Notes: generated from the sequence alone by a model not told the origin. Shown: positions 1 through 9,532, counted from the stretch's first letter. The stretch is DNA of 64,000 nucleotides from JAITVM01 sp031551135 (GCA_031551135.1 JAVBOA010000027.1:1-64000), one strand, 5' to 3'. A program made the numbers and translations.

Positions 1-701
1 TCCCTGTGTTCCCTATCCATTACATCAAAATATGTTTTATTTCCGCCGCTTTTTAGATATGCTTTCTTTGCCAATACTTTTTCTTCTTCTGTGGGTTGGA
101 TATTGGCATTTTCGATTTTATTGTATGGATAGTTTAATGAACTAATAAAAACTGTATCTTCTAGGAATCCACTCCCAGAACGTGAATATTCATTTTTATA
201 TTCTGCACAAAATTTTATATAATTTTCCATGCCATAAGTACAAAAGCAAGGTTTCCATAAACCATTTTTATTATCAAGTACATAGACTACTCTGAATAAA
301 CCAGATACATGCATTATAATATCGGAATCTGAAACTGATGCATTAATAAAATTTAAGCCGTTCGTATCTAATTCCGCCTTTTCACCATCTGTAGGAGTTA
401 CTTCAATAGTGTATAATACGCCATCTTCATTTAGTCTGGTATAATTCTTTATTTTGGCAGAATTACTTTGATTCGGTATCAAACTTTCTACTAGGAATTC
501 CTTAAAATCCAAGGTTTTGTAATAATCCTCATAGTACTCTTCGTCTGTTGGTATTTCAAGAAACAAATGTTCTTTCACCATATATTTATCTGAAAAACTT
601 TCTTTATAATACTTTATTCTTTGTATATTAATTAAATATATTATAATCGGTGTGACCAATAGAATTATAATTATAACAGTCTTTCTTTTTGAAATCGTCA
701 T
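1..701 (-). CDS. Membrane-anchored paralogue of the adjacent effector C-terminus (partial)
   Basis: This gene runs off the left edge of the window; about 233 codons are visible. The N-terminus is basic (KRK) followed by one hydrophobic segment (about residues 7-24), so it is a single-pass membrane or secreted protein. Residues about 125-175 resemble the C-terminal part of the gene just upstream (725-2980): both carry a V-Y-V-x-D run followed by W-x-P-C-F-C, and a later T-x-E-x-x-LAK stretch. The start ATG at 701 is the only workable one; the ribosome-binding site is weak. It lies 23 bp after the effector, so it is probably co-transcribed with it. A cognate immunity or partner protein is my inference; no family is recognised. 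Confidence 0.6.
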   Translation of the reverse strand, partial: MTISKRKTVIIIILLVTPIIIYLINIQRIKYYKESFSDKYMVKEHLFLEIPTDEEYYEDYYKTLDFKEFLVESLIPNQSNSAKIKNYTRLNEDGVLYTIEVTPTDGEKAELDTNGLNFINASVSDSDIIMHVSGLFRVVYVLDNKNGLWKPCFCTYGMENYIKFCAEYKNEYSRSGSGFLEDTVFISSLNYPYNKIENANIQPTEEEKVLAKKAYLKSGGNKTYFDVMDREHR

Positions 702-724
702 TTATATCACTCATTTCCCTGCAT

Positions 725-2980
725 TTAATCTATCCTTGAACCTGCCCTAAAAATTAGTTTTGGTATAGTGCTATTTATTTTAAACTCTATACTCCCATCT
801 TCGGGTATATATTCTTCTTTTATATTAAGAATATTAGAAGAAGCACTATCGTCCCAATAGGTCGATCTGCCATATGGATAATAATCTACGCCTGCTGCAC
901 CATATATATCGTTTGGATCAATATACGCTAATCTGCTATTTTTTTGCGAAAAGACTACTTTCGCCAGTTCTCTTTCTACTGTGCTTATATTTGTCTTGTT
1001 ATCAAAAAAATTCATAGAACTCTTTGTTTTTATTTGTGAAATCTCATTTTCTTCTCCAAGTTTACCATGTGTTTTCCACGCGAAATCAATTTTTTTATGA
1101 GTTTCGACAGAATAATTACAAAAACAAGGATTCCAAATAGCTGAACCTCCTGAAACGTCTTTTACATATATTACATTACATGTAAGATAGTATCTAATAT
1201 AGAAATCTGCTTTTGCAACTGTTGATCCATTAGGTATTATGTAATTTGTATTATTATTAAGATTCATCTCAAAGTCGCTCTTTGCTGCATTGATTGAGGT
1301 AATAAATTCCTTCAAATCAAAACCGGCAGCTGTTAATCCAAAACCCACTGCGCCTACATTCTCATAAACAAGTCCAAATACATTCATAAGTTGGTCATAA
1401 AATTTCTCTGCCACTATGGCTCCATCTGCAAATCCTTGCTTTACTCTTAAATCATAAGCTTCTTTTGGAAATTGCCCATTAATTGTATATTGCCTTTTTG
1501 TTATATTACCATCAAAATAATTGTTATTATAAAACCCATTTTCTCCCCAAGGCAGAGGAGCTTTTTTTGATGATGCAAAGACTCCGCTGTTCATGCTAAA
1601 CCTATTGTTCTCCCAATCATCCAAATTAAGCATTGGAGCCTTAAGTGTGTTGCCGGATAAAGTACAACCGCGTCGCGTTCCAAGTGTACTTTTGCAGAAT
1701 TCATCTATTGATAATGGAGAATAATGAGTGGTTGAAGAAGATGGAAGTAAATCAATAAACCCTAATTCTTTATTGTAAATATAAGTCTTATAATACGGTT
1801 TTTTGAACGGATTGCTTTTGACACTACTATTTGGATATGAAGCCGTATATGGTGCCATATATCTATGATAAGATTTTGGGCTGTCAATCTCCTGTATATC
1901 TAATATTTCAAAAAGCGGCTGTAAATTTTCCGGATATATCTTTGTCCCAACTTTATATCCTTTTATATTACTGGTTGTTGCCTTTATGTTTTTTAATTTA
2001 TAGTCACCTTTTAAGGATTTAAGAAAATTATCAGCAAATTTAGGATATATCTCTATTGGTATATTCACAATATTTCGTTTTACTTCTATCGTTCGCACAT
2101 TGTCTTTAGTTATGTCACTGGTCATTGTATAACCTGTCGTGCTTGATGTTTTTTCAAAAATCGTTTTGAGGTCTTTAGGTATACCCTTCTCAAAGAACTC
2201 ATATTCTCGGCCGCTCCTTACAAATGCAATGTTACTGCCTACAGATTTATAGTAATTTCTGGAAACATAATCTCCATTTTCATAATAAGGTATTTCATCA
2301 ATTTCATATTGTCGGCTTGGATACATACCCATTCTCAGAAGCACATTTAAATGGAAGTCATTTTCTTTAATAGTGTTATTTTCGTTAAGGGTTCCGTTTA
2401 TTGTATTTTTTACCGTTTTATTATCATCTTTATAAATTTTTACTATAATTCTTTTTCCACTCTGAGCTTTTGCACTTTCAATTTCTTTATTTGCTGGTAA
2501 AGGCATAACGGGTGGCACATAAACATTAAGCCTTGGCGGATTATTAACTCTATCCCAAGCCCGCTCATAAGTCTCATCTAGTTCTATACCAAAAGCTACG
2601 CCGACGAATTTATCTCTCTTTTGGTTTACAAAAAGGGTAACTTTAACAAAATCGGCTTTGGTTTTTGATTCTATTTCCGCAGTAACTTCTGCATGTGTAA
2701 ATACAATGCTTCTTTCGTTTGCACCGACCATGTTCATATGTATAGCCAAATCTCTATAATAATTTTCATCATATTTTTTTGAGTTTGCCCACGCAAGCAA
2801 TTTTTGAATTTCTTCGTTTTTATATGAAATTTTTGGGACATGAAGTACAACTATAAGTGTATTTTTTGTTTCGTATGTTTTTGCAACCGACTTTTCGTCG
2901 GTTGCTACTTCTACTTCATATTTTACCACATCTTGTATTTCGATAGGATATTTTTTGTTTCGTGAAATTAATCTAATCAT
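725..2980 (-). CDS. Tube-domain-fused cargo/effector protein, 751 aa
   Basis: Residues 1 to about 155 are nearly identical to the N-terminus of the protein at 13103-15055, with only about three substitutions before residue 152. They align with the small tube protein at 30911-31336: a shared A/K-W-A/S turn, a following Y-R/Y segment, and a QK-R/K-DKF near the end. The rest (about 160-751) is unrelated to the other copy and has no family I recognise. Its end carries a W-N-P-C-F-C motif shared with the downstream membrane protein. The start is well supported by GGAGGT six bases upstream of ATG. The gene follows two VgrG-like genes. I infer a specialised tube subunit carrying a cargo domain, analogous to evolved Hcp effectors of type VI secretion. 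Confidence 0.7.
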   Translation of the reverse strand: MIRLISRNKKYPIEIQDVVKYEVEVATDEKSVAKTYETKNTLIVVLHVPKISYKNEEIQKLLAWANSKKYDENYYRDLAIHMNMVGANERSIVFTHAEVTAEIESKTKADFVKVTLFVNQKRDKFVGVAFGIELDETYERAWDRVNNPPRLNVYVPPVMPLPANKEIESAKAQSGKRIIVKIYKDDNKTVKNTINGTLNENNTIKENDFHLNVLLRMGMYPSRQYEIDEIPYYENGDYVSRNYYKSVGSNIAFVRSGREYEFFEKGIPKDLKTIFEKTSSTTGYTMTSDITKDNVRTIEVKRNIVNIPIEIYPKFADNFLKSLKGDYKLKNIKATTSNIKGYKVGTKIYPENLQPLFEILDIQEIDSPKSYHRYMAPYTASYPNSSVKSNPFKKPYYKTYIYNKELGFIDLLPSSSTTHYSPLSIDEFCKSTLGTRRGCTLSGNTLKAPMLNLDDWENNRFSMNSGVFASSKKAPLPWGENGFYNNNYFDGNITKRQYTINGQFPKEAYDLRVKQGFADGAIVAEKFYDQLMNVFGLVYENVGAVGFGLTAAGFDLKEFITSINAAKSDFEMNLNNNTNYIIPNGSTVAKADFYIRYYLTCNVIYVKDVSGGSAIWNPCFCNYSVETHKKIDFAWKTHGKLGEENEISQIKTKSSMNFFDNKTNISTVERELAKVVFSQKNSRLAYIDPNDIYGAAGVDYYPYGRSTYWDDSASSNILNIKEEYIPEDGSIEFKINSTIPKLIFRAGSRID

Positions 2981-2996
2981 GGTTTGACCTCCGCTA

Positions 2997-4412
2997 TCAT
3001 CTAATCAGTGTGCCCAAACAGCTTATGTTAATATTTTTATCAATTTTGATACTGCTGCCTGCTGTTGCCAACAATATATATTCTCCGGCTCTTATTCCGA
3101 TTTTTTTCTTTGATTCAATTTTTGTTTCAGCCTGTGTTTGTATATTTATATATCCGCTGCTTGTTATCTCAACACCTTTTTCTTCGTGCATATTTATTAA
3201 AATCAATTCGTTCGTCGTCGTTATTTGAAATTCATCGGGTGCAAGCATTAATTCTTTCTTATCAATCGTTCCATAATATTTTACTTTCGGGTCTTGGGTT
3301 TTCAGATTGTATTCTCCGTCCGAGCGATTTACGATTCTTACATACCCATCCTCAATCTCGGTTTTCGGAATATATAATTTCACCTCGTCTCCCTCTTGCG
3401 GCATGGAATAAAAGCCTGTACTTCCTTCTGTTGTATAGGCTGTTTCCCATTTATACCAATATGCTTTTGATACATCTTGAGATTCATCAATTTCCAAATG
3501 GATTTTAACCCTGTCGCGGTCTATTTTTAAAATTTTGCCATTTATAGAAACTCCTAAAATTTTTGGATTAACAATTAAATCTTGACGAAATCCCTTTTCT
3601 TTAAGCAAACAATATTCAAATGTAATTATCCCTTTTTCGAGCTTCGTGATTTTTTTGAATATTTTCAATCTCTGTTCGTCAAATATAATTGTGTCGGATA
3701 ATTGATAATCATTTATACTTTCATATCTAAAAAATGATTTTTCTTCGCTCATCCAATCGCCAAAATTCAAATGACTTTTAAAATATTCTTCTGCTTGATT
3801 TGTCAAATAAAATGTTTCAGTGGTCTCTTCAAAAGTATTTCCGTCTGAAACTCCTATTCTGATATTTGGAAATTCACTTCGGCTATTAATTATCAAGACC
3901 GCTTTTAATTTTGAAGCAAGCCTTTTTACGAATTCCCAATCGGTTTCATCATATTGAATAATCGATTCTTTTTGCATTCTTCCAAGTGATGCTTTTAAAG
4001 ATGATTTACCGCCGTTATCCTCTTCAATGATTTTTTTAAATAAATTTGAATAAGGATTATTTTCATCTTGAAAACTTCTGCGCTTCTTTTTGAAATCCAT
4101 TTCTATAGTTTTGCTTTTAAGCTCCAAATCTATTTTGTAGGTATCTTTGATTTTTTCGAGTTTAAAATTCATTACCATGCCGATAAATATAACGTTTAGC
4201 TCATCATCCTCTTTCAAAACGATTTTTACATTTGTAGCTTTTGTTATATTGTTCATTACAGAAAATTCACTTTCGTTTACCAAAAAAAGCTCTGCTTTAG
4301 AAATCGTATGTTCACCTGTTTGTTCGATTATTTCGAGTGCATTTATTTCAAGAGTTTCGACGGATATTTCAATATAAAGCTTTGAATAATTTATGGCTTC
4401 TTTTCTTTTCAT
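2997..4412 (-). CDS. VgrG/phage late control D-like spike protein, 471 aa
   Basis: This has the gpD/VgrG layout: an N-terminal barrel region, an ETDWEFVKRLA motif near residues 155-165 that is typical of gp27-like hub proteins, and a gp5-type OB-fold segment (GFYSMPQEGDEV) in the second half. A beta-rich tail ends the protein. It would form part of the trimeric hub and spike at the tip of a contractile tube. I chose ATG 4412 because GGAGG lies eight bases upstream; an in-frame TTG at 4430 has no such site. It starts 15 bases after the second VgrG-like gene and shares its architecture, so the two are probably paralogues. Confidence 0.8.
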   Translation of the reverse strand: MKRKEAINYSKLYIEISVETLEINALEIIEQTGEHTISKAELFLVNESEFSVMNNITKATNVKIVLKEDDELNVIFIGMVMNFKLEKIKDTYKIDLELKSKTIEMDFKKKRRSFQDENNPYSNLFKKIIEEDNGGKSSLKASLGRMQKESIIQYDETDWEFVKRLASKLKAVLIINSRSEFPNIRIGVSDGNTFEETTETFYLTNQAEEYFKSHLNFGDWMSEEKSFFRYESINDYQLSDTIIFDEQRLKIFKKITKLEKGIITFEYCLLKEKGFRQDLIVNPKILGVSINGKILKIDRDRVKIHLEIDESQDVSKAYWYKWETAYTTEGSTGFYSMPQEGDEVKLYIPKTEIEDGYVRIVNRSDGEYNLKTQDPKVKYYGTIDKKELMLAPDEFQITTTNELILINMHEEKGVEITSSGYINIQTQAETKIESKKKIGIRAGEYILLATAGSSIKIDKNINISCLGTLIR

Positions 4413-4426
4413 CGTGATTACCTCCG

Positions 4427-5881
4427 TCAATTAAGTTTAATAACTTCACTTACGAGATCTATATTATTGCTCATATTTATCACGCTGCTTTTGCATTTAA
4501 GCCGGATTTCGTCCTCTGCCAAAATCTCGATTTTCTTATCAGCAGTTATATTTATATCTGCATCGGAATTTATATGAATAGGTTTTGTGGATTGTATTGT
4601 AATTCCTTTCTTTTCATTTAATTGAATATAAATTTTATTTTCCTCTCCGGTTTTTTCATCTTTCCAATTGCAGCAGGTTATTACGATTTCTTCCGGAGCT
4701 AATTTTATTTCCTTCCCATCGATAGTTCGCAAATATTTTATTTTCGGCTCTTCTATTTTATCCGTACCTTTATTTTTGAGCCTTATGGAATTAAGTCCGA
4801 CTCCCTTATCTTCTTCACGATTTGGAAAATAGATAAGTACAGTGTCGTCAATTTCAGGCATAATATAAAAACCGCTGTTTCCTTCAGCGGTATAAGGTGT
4901 TGTATATTTAAACCGCCATGCTTTGGCCTCATCTTGCTCATCATCTATTTCAAGTTTTACTTTAACCGTATCCTGAATTACTTTTAAAACTTCACCTTTT
5001 AAAGATAGTCCGACAATTTTTTCATTATACATTTTTTCTACTGTTAAACCACCTTTAGGTGATATTGCATACCTGAATCTTAATGCTCCGTTTAACATAA
5101 TAATCTCTTTACGTTTTATTAAAAAATTTGAGTACGTCTTCTGTGATAAAATATCATAATATGTAAATTTGTCTCCTATATTAAAATTTTTCTCAATTTC
5201 TATATGGAACTCCACGGTGTCAAGAGATTTCAAGTGCTTGTTTTCGTTTACTACTTCTCTATTATATTTTTCTATATCCTTGGTCATATAATAATTGAAT
5301 TTCTGTAGATCACCTAAATTATCTCCCTGTGGGATTCCAAAGGTGATTTTAGGAAGACTGTCAATTAATGAAGCAACAATTGGCAGATTAAAATGTGAAG
5401 CCATTCTTTTAATAAATTGCCAATCGGTTTCTTTGTACTGCATAATAAATTTTTCAATACTTTTTTGCGTGGCTTTGTAATTTATATCACCACCGTTATC
5501 AGATATTACTTTTTTTACCATATATCTATATGTCATTTCTTTATCTTGAAAAGAGCGGCTTTTGATTTCTGCATCGGCTTTTAAAGAACCCGTTTTTCCT
5601 TCGACTATCAAAAAATAAACGCCTTTGATTTGATGAACCACAACTTTTGTAACTACACCTTTAAATAAAGTTACATATTCATCTTTTTCATCTTGTGAAA
5701 CAACCTCAATTGTCTTATATCCTGTTATATTTTTTGCAAAATCCGCCTTGCTTTCTTCTTGAATTATCGCCGTCATATACAGTCTACCGTGTTCGTTTAG
5801 TTCATGTATAATATTTAGTTCTTCAATGTTTTCAAGTTCTCTTATGCTACTGTCAATATTCAAATACACAAGCATTCCCAT
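4427..5881 (-). CDS. VgrG/phage late control D-like spike protein, 484 aa
   Basis: This is a second spike protein with the same layout as the gene at 2997-4412. It has YKETDWQFIKRMASHF near residues 150-163 (gp27-like hub) and a GFYIMPEIDDTVLIYF OB-fold signature near 340-355. A charged beta-rich tail with K-x-I-E-I-L-A-E-D-E repeats, typical of spike stalks, ends it. AAGGTGA lies six bases before ATG 5881. Two different spikes in one locus, together with a PAAR-like tip and several cargo genes, suggest alternative tip loading. That last point is inference; the family call rests on motifs and order. Confidence 0.82.
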   Translation of the reverse strand: MGMLVYLNIDSSIRELENIEELNIIHELNEHGRLYMTAIIQEESKADFAKNITGYKTIEVVSQDEKDEYVTLFKGVVTKVVVHQIKGVYFLIVEGKTGSLKADAEIKSRSFQDKEMTYRYMVKKVISDNGGDINYKATQKSIEKFIMQYKETDWQFIKRMASHFNLPIVASLIDSLPKITFGIPQGDNLGDLQKFNYYMTKDIEKYNREVVNENKHLKSLDTVEFHIEIEKNFNIGDKFTYYDILSQKTYSNFLIKRKEIIMLNGALRFRYAISPKGGLTVEKMYNEKIVGLSLKGEVLKVIQDTVKVKLEIDDEQDEAKAWRFKYTTPYTAEGNSGFYIMPEIDDTVLIYFPNREEDKGVGLNSIRLKNKGTDKIEEPKIKYLRTIDGKEIKLAPEEIVITCCNWKDEKTGEENKIYIQLNEKKGITIQSTKPIHINSDADINITADKKIEILAEDEIRLKCKSSVINMSNNIDLVSEVIKLN

Positions 5882-5902
5882 AATTCATCACCTTTCGGAG
5901 CT

Positions 5903-6313
5903 TTATATAGATACAGATTTTTCTAAATTGTCAAAAGTTCTGATAAAAACATAAAATTCACAAATGCCTTGTTCTTTGTCATAAGACTCTTTATAATTTA
6001 CAATAAAGTTTTTTACAAAAATAAACTCATCATATAAAATATTGTTTACATCATAAAATTTCCCATCAATACTTCTATAGCAATCAGATTCATGCGCAAC
6101 AACTTTAGACCATCTTGACAACTTGTCAACCTCAAGAGCCTCTTTACTATTATCATAAATATAATATTTTCCATAAAGTTCAATTCCAACAACATGTTCA
6201 GATAAATAATTATTTTCGTCCAAGAATTCTTCTATTTCCTTTTTATAATTATCAATTGTAAAATCTGTTAAGTTTATTTCTTCTTTTCCATCGATTTTTA
6301 CGACTAAGCCCAT
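5903..6313 (-). CDS. Hcp-like tube protein paralogue, 136 aa
   Basis: This resembles the main tube protein at 30911-31336. Both begin MGL-x-V/L-K-I and continue with E-x-INL. Both have an S-R/K-W-S motif followed by S-D-x-Y-R near the middle, and an F-x-V-x-Y strand near the end. The length matches Hcp-like tube proteins. ATG 6313 follows AGGAG with a seven-base gap, so an in-frame ATG 18 bases upstream is unlikely. It sits between a PAAR-like tip and two VgrG-like spikes, so it may be a specialised ring next to the spike rather than the bulk tube. It is clearly diverged from the main copy. Confidence 0.65.
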   Translation of the reverse strand: MGLVVKIDGKEEINLTDFTIDNYKKEIEEFLDENNYLSEHVVGIELYGKYYIYDNSKEALEVDKLSRWSKVVAHESDCYRSIDGKFYDVNNILYDEFIFVKNFIVNYKESYDKEQGICEFYVFIRTFDNLEKSVSI

Positions 6314-6347
6314 TTTAATTCTCCTAATCAAAATTCAAAAAGTTATA

Positions 6348-6695
6348 TTATTGTCCGTTTTCTATAATTTTTATAATTCCACCAAATATACAAGGAACTA
6401 TACACCTTTTTAAAAGTGCCGACTCACCATCTAAAATAAAGTCCGGATGTCCTTTTATCCACTTAATAACTATTTGCGGTGTACATGCCGGGAGTATCGG
6501 AGATCTTTTGCATTTGCAAAAGCTTGGGATATTAATCTCTCCCTTACAATCCGTAATATTTGCTTGATATTTTTCCACAGAGTACGACCCGTGAAATTTG
6601 GGTACTAAAAGATTTGATGTGTTTGTTCCCAGCGAACATTCTAAAACTGCCCCTTCACATACAGAACTCAAATCATCGTTAATATCATTAGACAT
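6348..6695 (-). CDS. DUF4280 PAAR-like spike tip protein, 115 aa
   Basis: The protein has the DUF4280 (PAAR-like) pattern. It opens with VCEGAVLECSLGT, has a K-x-K cysteine pair region (F-C-K-C) in the middle, a W-x-K-G turn, a G-E-S-A-L segment, and ends C-I-F-G-G-I-I-K-I with a final NGQ. PAAR-type proteins cap VgrG spikes and often carry or recruit effectors. Here it is encoded directly between a metalloprotease and a tube paralogue plus two VgrG-like spikes, which fits. ATG 6695 is preceded by GGAGGGG. Confidence 0.82.
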   Translation of the reverse strand: MSNDINDDLSSVCEGAVLECSLGTNTSNLLVPKFHGSYSVEKYQANITDCKGEINIPSFCKCKRSPILPACTPQIVIKWIKGHPDFILDGESALLKRCIVPCIFGGIIKIIENGQ

Positions 6696-6713
6696 TTTGA
6701 ACCCCTCCAAATT

Positions 6714-8093
6714 TTAAGAATCTATTCCGATAGACTGAAGATGACCGTCACCTGTGCCATAATATTGTTTTTTATTCAACAATGAAGCTAAAAATAATAA
6801 TTCGATATCATTAGAAAACACCTTGTTTGAACTATTGTTAATATCAATCACTTCCATAATATTGTTGTGAGGAATTTCATCATTATTTACAACATAATCA
6901 TAATATGATTCTCCGAGTCCCATTAAATGTCCCATTTCATGAGCAGCTATTAATTTATAATCCTCAATATCCAGTAATTCTATAAAAGCTGTTTCTGAAA
7001 TTTCGTATTCAAATCTGTTATACAAAAATATATTCCCTATATTATTGATTTGCCAGCTAGATCCAATATCACAATGAGAGTTATTAATCGCTGATTCTTC
7101 AATTGAGTTTTTTATAATTGTGTTAAAATTGCTTATACTGCTTGAAAGTGACAAGTCGAAATTCAAGATAATGTTTGCATATCCGCCCATATCAGATTTT
7201 TCATTCAATTGATAATTTCCGCCCCAAATATCTTTTGCATTTCTAATAGCTTGTAAATATGAATCTATCCCTTTTTTTTCATGATTGTTGTCATACTTAA
7301 AACTTGACCATTCCAACTTTTTCACCGGATTCGAATCTTTGGAATTTTTGCATAGCGGAACAATTTTTGTTGAGTAGTCTGTTTTGTCTGAATATCTTAA
7401 ATTAAGTGAGATATAAATATTCGCATTTTCTCTTCTCAATTTAAAATCGCTTTCTTTCATAAGCGTGTTTATCATAATATTTAACATTCCGTGATATTCC
7501 CATCTACTATACAGATTCGAAACACCAAGCAATTCCGCCAATTTTTTTGACGAAACATATGTAATACCGTTTTTGTCTATTTTTGGCATTGAATTTAAAA
7601 TATTACTATTTATACCCGGAACAGTTGAAACAAGGTTTTCAGCTAAAACAATGGGTATTAATGACTCATCTTCATCATGTCTTAGAACAACATTTCTATT
7701 TCCGTTGTACCAAAATAATTTATATTTTTTTCGTTCTTCAACGCTTAAATTAGCAGGTAAATACTCGCCTGTTTCAAGCAAGGTATCACTTGGCAATTCG
7801 GTTTGATATTTGCCTTTGGTTTTCGGATCGGTCTGCGATGCTTTACCGCTTGTCCTAAAAGTATTTTCATCATCAAGTTCATTTATATACATTTTTTTCT
7901 TTACAGGATCTTTTTTCAGATATATGTCTGTTGCGAATCCTCCTTCGATAAGCCCGGCAAGCACCGGATATTCTTTCTTGCTCCTGTAATCGGGTATGGC
8001 ACCGGAAGTTATGATTCCATAAATTAAAGGAATTTTTTCTATCCTTTCAATTCTTTTTTCTGACGGCACATAAGCCGTTTTCGTCTGCCACAA
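6714..8093 (-). CDS. Zinc metalloprotease, putative delivered effector, 459 aa
   Basis: The C-terminal domain carries HEMGHLMGLGE at residues 385-395, the HExxHxxGxx(E) zinc site of metzincin-type peptidases. A likely Met-turn (NNIME, Met at about 413) follows. The third-ligand position is Glu rather than the usual His or Asp, which is odd. There is no signal peptide, so export would need another route. The N-terminal 180 residues are unrecognised and could be a loading domain. The start is a TTG at 8093 with GGAGA five bases upstream. The gene ends 18 bases before the PAAR-like tip gene, so it is probably cargo of that spike; this is inference from order. Confidence 0.65.
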   Translation of the reverse strand: MWQTKTAYVPSEKRIERIEKIPLIYGIITSGAIPDYRSKKEYPVLAGLIEGGFATDIYLKKDPVKKKMYINELDDENTFRTSGKASQTDPKTKGKYQTELPSDTLLETGEYLPANLSVEERKKYKLFWYNGNRNVVLRHDEDESLIPIVLAENLVSTVPGINSNILNSMPKIDKNGITYVSSKKLAELLGVSNLYSRWEYHGMLNIMINTLMKESDFKLRRENANIYISLNLRYSDKTDYSTKIVPLCKNSKDSNPVKKLEWSSFKYDNNHEKKGIDSYLQAIRNAKDIWGGNYQLNEKSDMGGYANIILNFDLSLSSSISNFNTIIKNSIEESAINNSHCDIGSSWQINNIGNIFLYNRFEYEISETAFIELLDIEDYKLIAAHEMGHLMGLGESYYDYVVNNDEIPHNNIMEVIDINNSSNKVFSNDIELLFLASLLNKKQYYGTGDGHLQSIGIDS

Positions 8094-8189
8094 GTCAATC
8101 TCCTTCTTCCAAATATTTTAACGTGATCTCTACGCAGTTGCACAAGATGTATAAGCAGCTTAAATCGTGCGGCGATTTTTACTTTATAA

Positions 8190-8299
8190 TACTATTTCCC
8201 ATTTAATGTGTAGAAAAAAATTTTCACAGCGAAGTGTTCCGCGCACGCTTCAAGCGCGGAATGAAATATTTTTTTCTATTTTTTAGAAGGGAAATCGTA
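8190..8299. repeat. Palindromic transposable element, copy 1 (subfamily A)
   Basis: A non-coding 110-bp element with terminal inverted repeats TACTATTTCCC and GGGAAATCGTA (one mismatch). An inner hairpin pairs TTCCGCGC with GCGCGGAA. Both flanks carry TAA, a 3-bp target duplication. It lies in the 292-bp gap upstream of the metalloprotease gene, whose remaining sequence shows no gene. Confidence 0.85.
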
Positions 8300-8334
8300 T
8301 AAGTACTTTTTCACATGCTTTTTGCGTGGTAAAA

Positions 8335-8392
8335 TACGAATATAATCAAATCTTTAATGAGCGTTTTTTGTTCATCAAACTCACGTTATTTT
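8335..8392. repeat. Intercistronic repeat, copy 1 (pair with 29502-29561)
   Basis: About 60 bases match 29502-29561 with roughly eight differences. The shared core begins TACGAATATAATCAAATC and contains a short dyad around ATGAGCG and TCAT. It overlaps the stop codon of the gene at 8386-8871. The other copy also overlaps the stop codon of its upstream gene. Confidence 0.65.
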
Positions 8393-8871
8393 AGTTTACA
8401 AAATTTAATTCCGATAGGTATTCTTCTCAAAATACTTTCAGCTAAATCAAATCGTACAATTATATAAGATTTTTTTTCGATTACTATTTTAAACAAGCTT
8501 AAATTTTTATTAATCTTAGTTTTATCTATTTGAATCATATCTTTATCCAAGTACTTACCAGTCACGGCGCACGAAACTTCTCTTACATCGATCTCCCAGT
8601 ACGTGTATTGATAAATATTTTTTCTATCAGTAACAAAAATTACCCTTGTATCATAGTCATCGGAATAATTGAAAATTGCTTCTTTCACTTTATCTGAAAA
8701 TAAAAATCTGTTTTCGAAAAATTTTCTCATTATCATGTAGTCAACTAACGCCATATTTTTTTTAAACTCTTCAATCAAAACCAAATCATCTTTTTTATTG
8801 AAATTCCAGAAGGTGCTTAATTTCAGAGGATTTTGTATTTTGTCATCACAAAGCATCATGTAATAATCCAT
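8386..8871 (-). CDS. Hypothetical protein, 161 aa, possible immunity or accessory protein
   Basis: I recognise no family. The protein is soluble, mixed alpha/beta and rich in Lys, Asp and Ile, with a DYYMML opening and no signal peptide or membrane segment. The opening vaguely recalls Imm11/Imm43-type immunity proteins, but this is a weak impression. The start ATG at 8871 has only GGATGA as a ribosome-binding site. It is the last of a run of small unknown genes (8386-10927) between the LRR gene and the metalloprotease gene, a position where cargo-associated chaperone or immunity genes are expected. Confidence 0.5.
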   Translation of the reverse strand: MDYYMMLCDDKIQNPLKLSTFWNFNKKDDLVLIEEFKKNMALVDYMIMRKFFENRFLFSDKVKEAIFNYSDDYDTRVIFVTDRKNIYQYTYWEIDVREVSCAVTGKYLDKDMIQIDKTKINKNLSLFKIVIEKKSYIIVRFDLAESILRRIPIGIKFCKLK

Positions 8872-8903
8872 TTGTAATCATCCTTATATACACTGGTTTA
8901 TAG

Positions 8904-9467
8904 TTAATTCTCCCATATTAGATATGGCTTTTCATAAAACTCATTTTCTATAACAATAAATTTCTTTTTATCAAAAATTCCATTTATAGAATTGACTATT
9001 TCCGTACTTATAAATATCTCTCTCAAAATCTTGACAATATAAAAATTAAAATATTTTAGGTATTTATAAACTTCTTGCTTAATGAGCGCCGAATTATAAA
9101 TCTGATAGTATTTTTTATTTTGTAATACACAGTTATCCTTACACTCTATAAAAAATTTAAGGATATCAGAAAAATCAATTTTTGTTCCTTCATATATCAA
9201 ATCCAAATATAATTTTTCGCCATATAAAAATGTCGGATACGTGAACTCACCCATCTCGATAGTCACTCTGCTTAAAACTATCGTTAATATATTTGTTGCT
9301 GCGTCGTTGTCTTTACAATATTTATTGAGTTCTGAGAAGAGATTTAAGAATTGCATCCTATAATTATTTATTAATTCATCGTTATTGTTACAAATAAATT
9401 CATCTAAGTAAAAAAGTACGGTTTCAACCTCAGATTTAACATTGTTTTGTATAACATCAATCTTCAA
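8904..9467 (-). CDS. Hypothetical protein, 187 aa
   Basis: No family is recognised. The sequence is helix-rich and soluble, with several aromatic-rich segments (Y-x-K-Y-F-N-F-Y-I) and no export signal. I place the start at TTG 9467 because AAAGGTGATG sits just upstream of it. An ATG at 9494 in the same frame precedes that ribosome-binding site and lies at the edge of a transposon relic, so it is probably not used. It belongs to the small-gene run between LRR and metalloprotease genes and could be an immunity protein or loading chaperone. Confidence 0.5.
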   Translation of the reverse strand: MKIDVIQNNVKSEVETVLFYLDEFICNNNDELINNYRMQFLNLFSELNKYCKDNDAATNILTIVLSRVTIEMGEFTYPTFLYGEKLYLDLIYEGTKIDFSDILKFFIECKDNCVLQNKKYYQIYNSALIKQEVYKYLKYFNFYIVKILREIFISTEIVNSINGIFDKKKFIVIENEFYEKPYLIWEN

Positions 9468-9493
9468 AATATCATCACCTTTTAAAATTACCA

Positions 9494-9532
9494 TACTATT
9501 TTCATTCTATAAGACAGAAAAAGGGAAAAGTA
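9494..9532. repeat. Degenerate relic of the palindromic element family
   Basis: The sequence starts TACTATTTTCATT and ends GGGAAAAGTA, the two ends of the 112-bp element, but the middle is deleted and no target duplication remains. It lies between the genes at 8904 and 9533. Confidence 0.4.
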
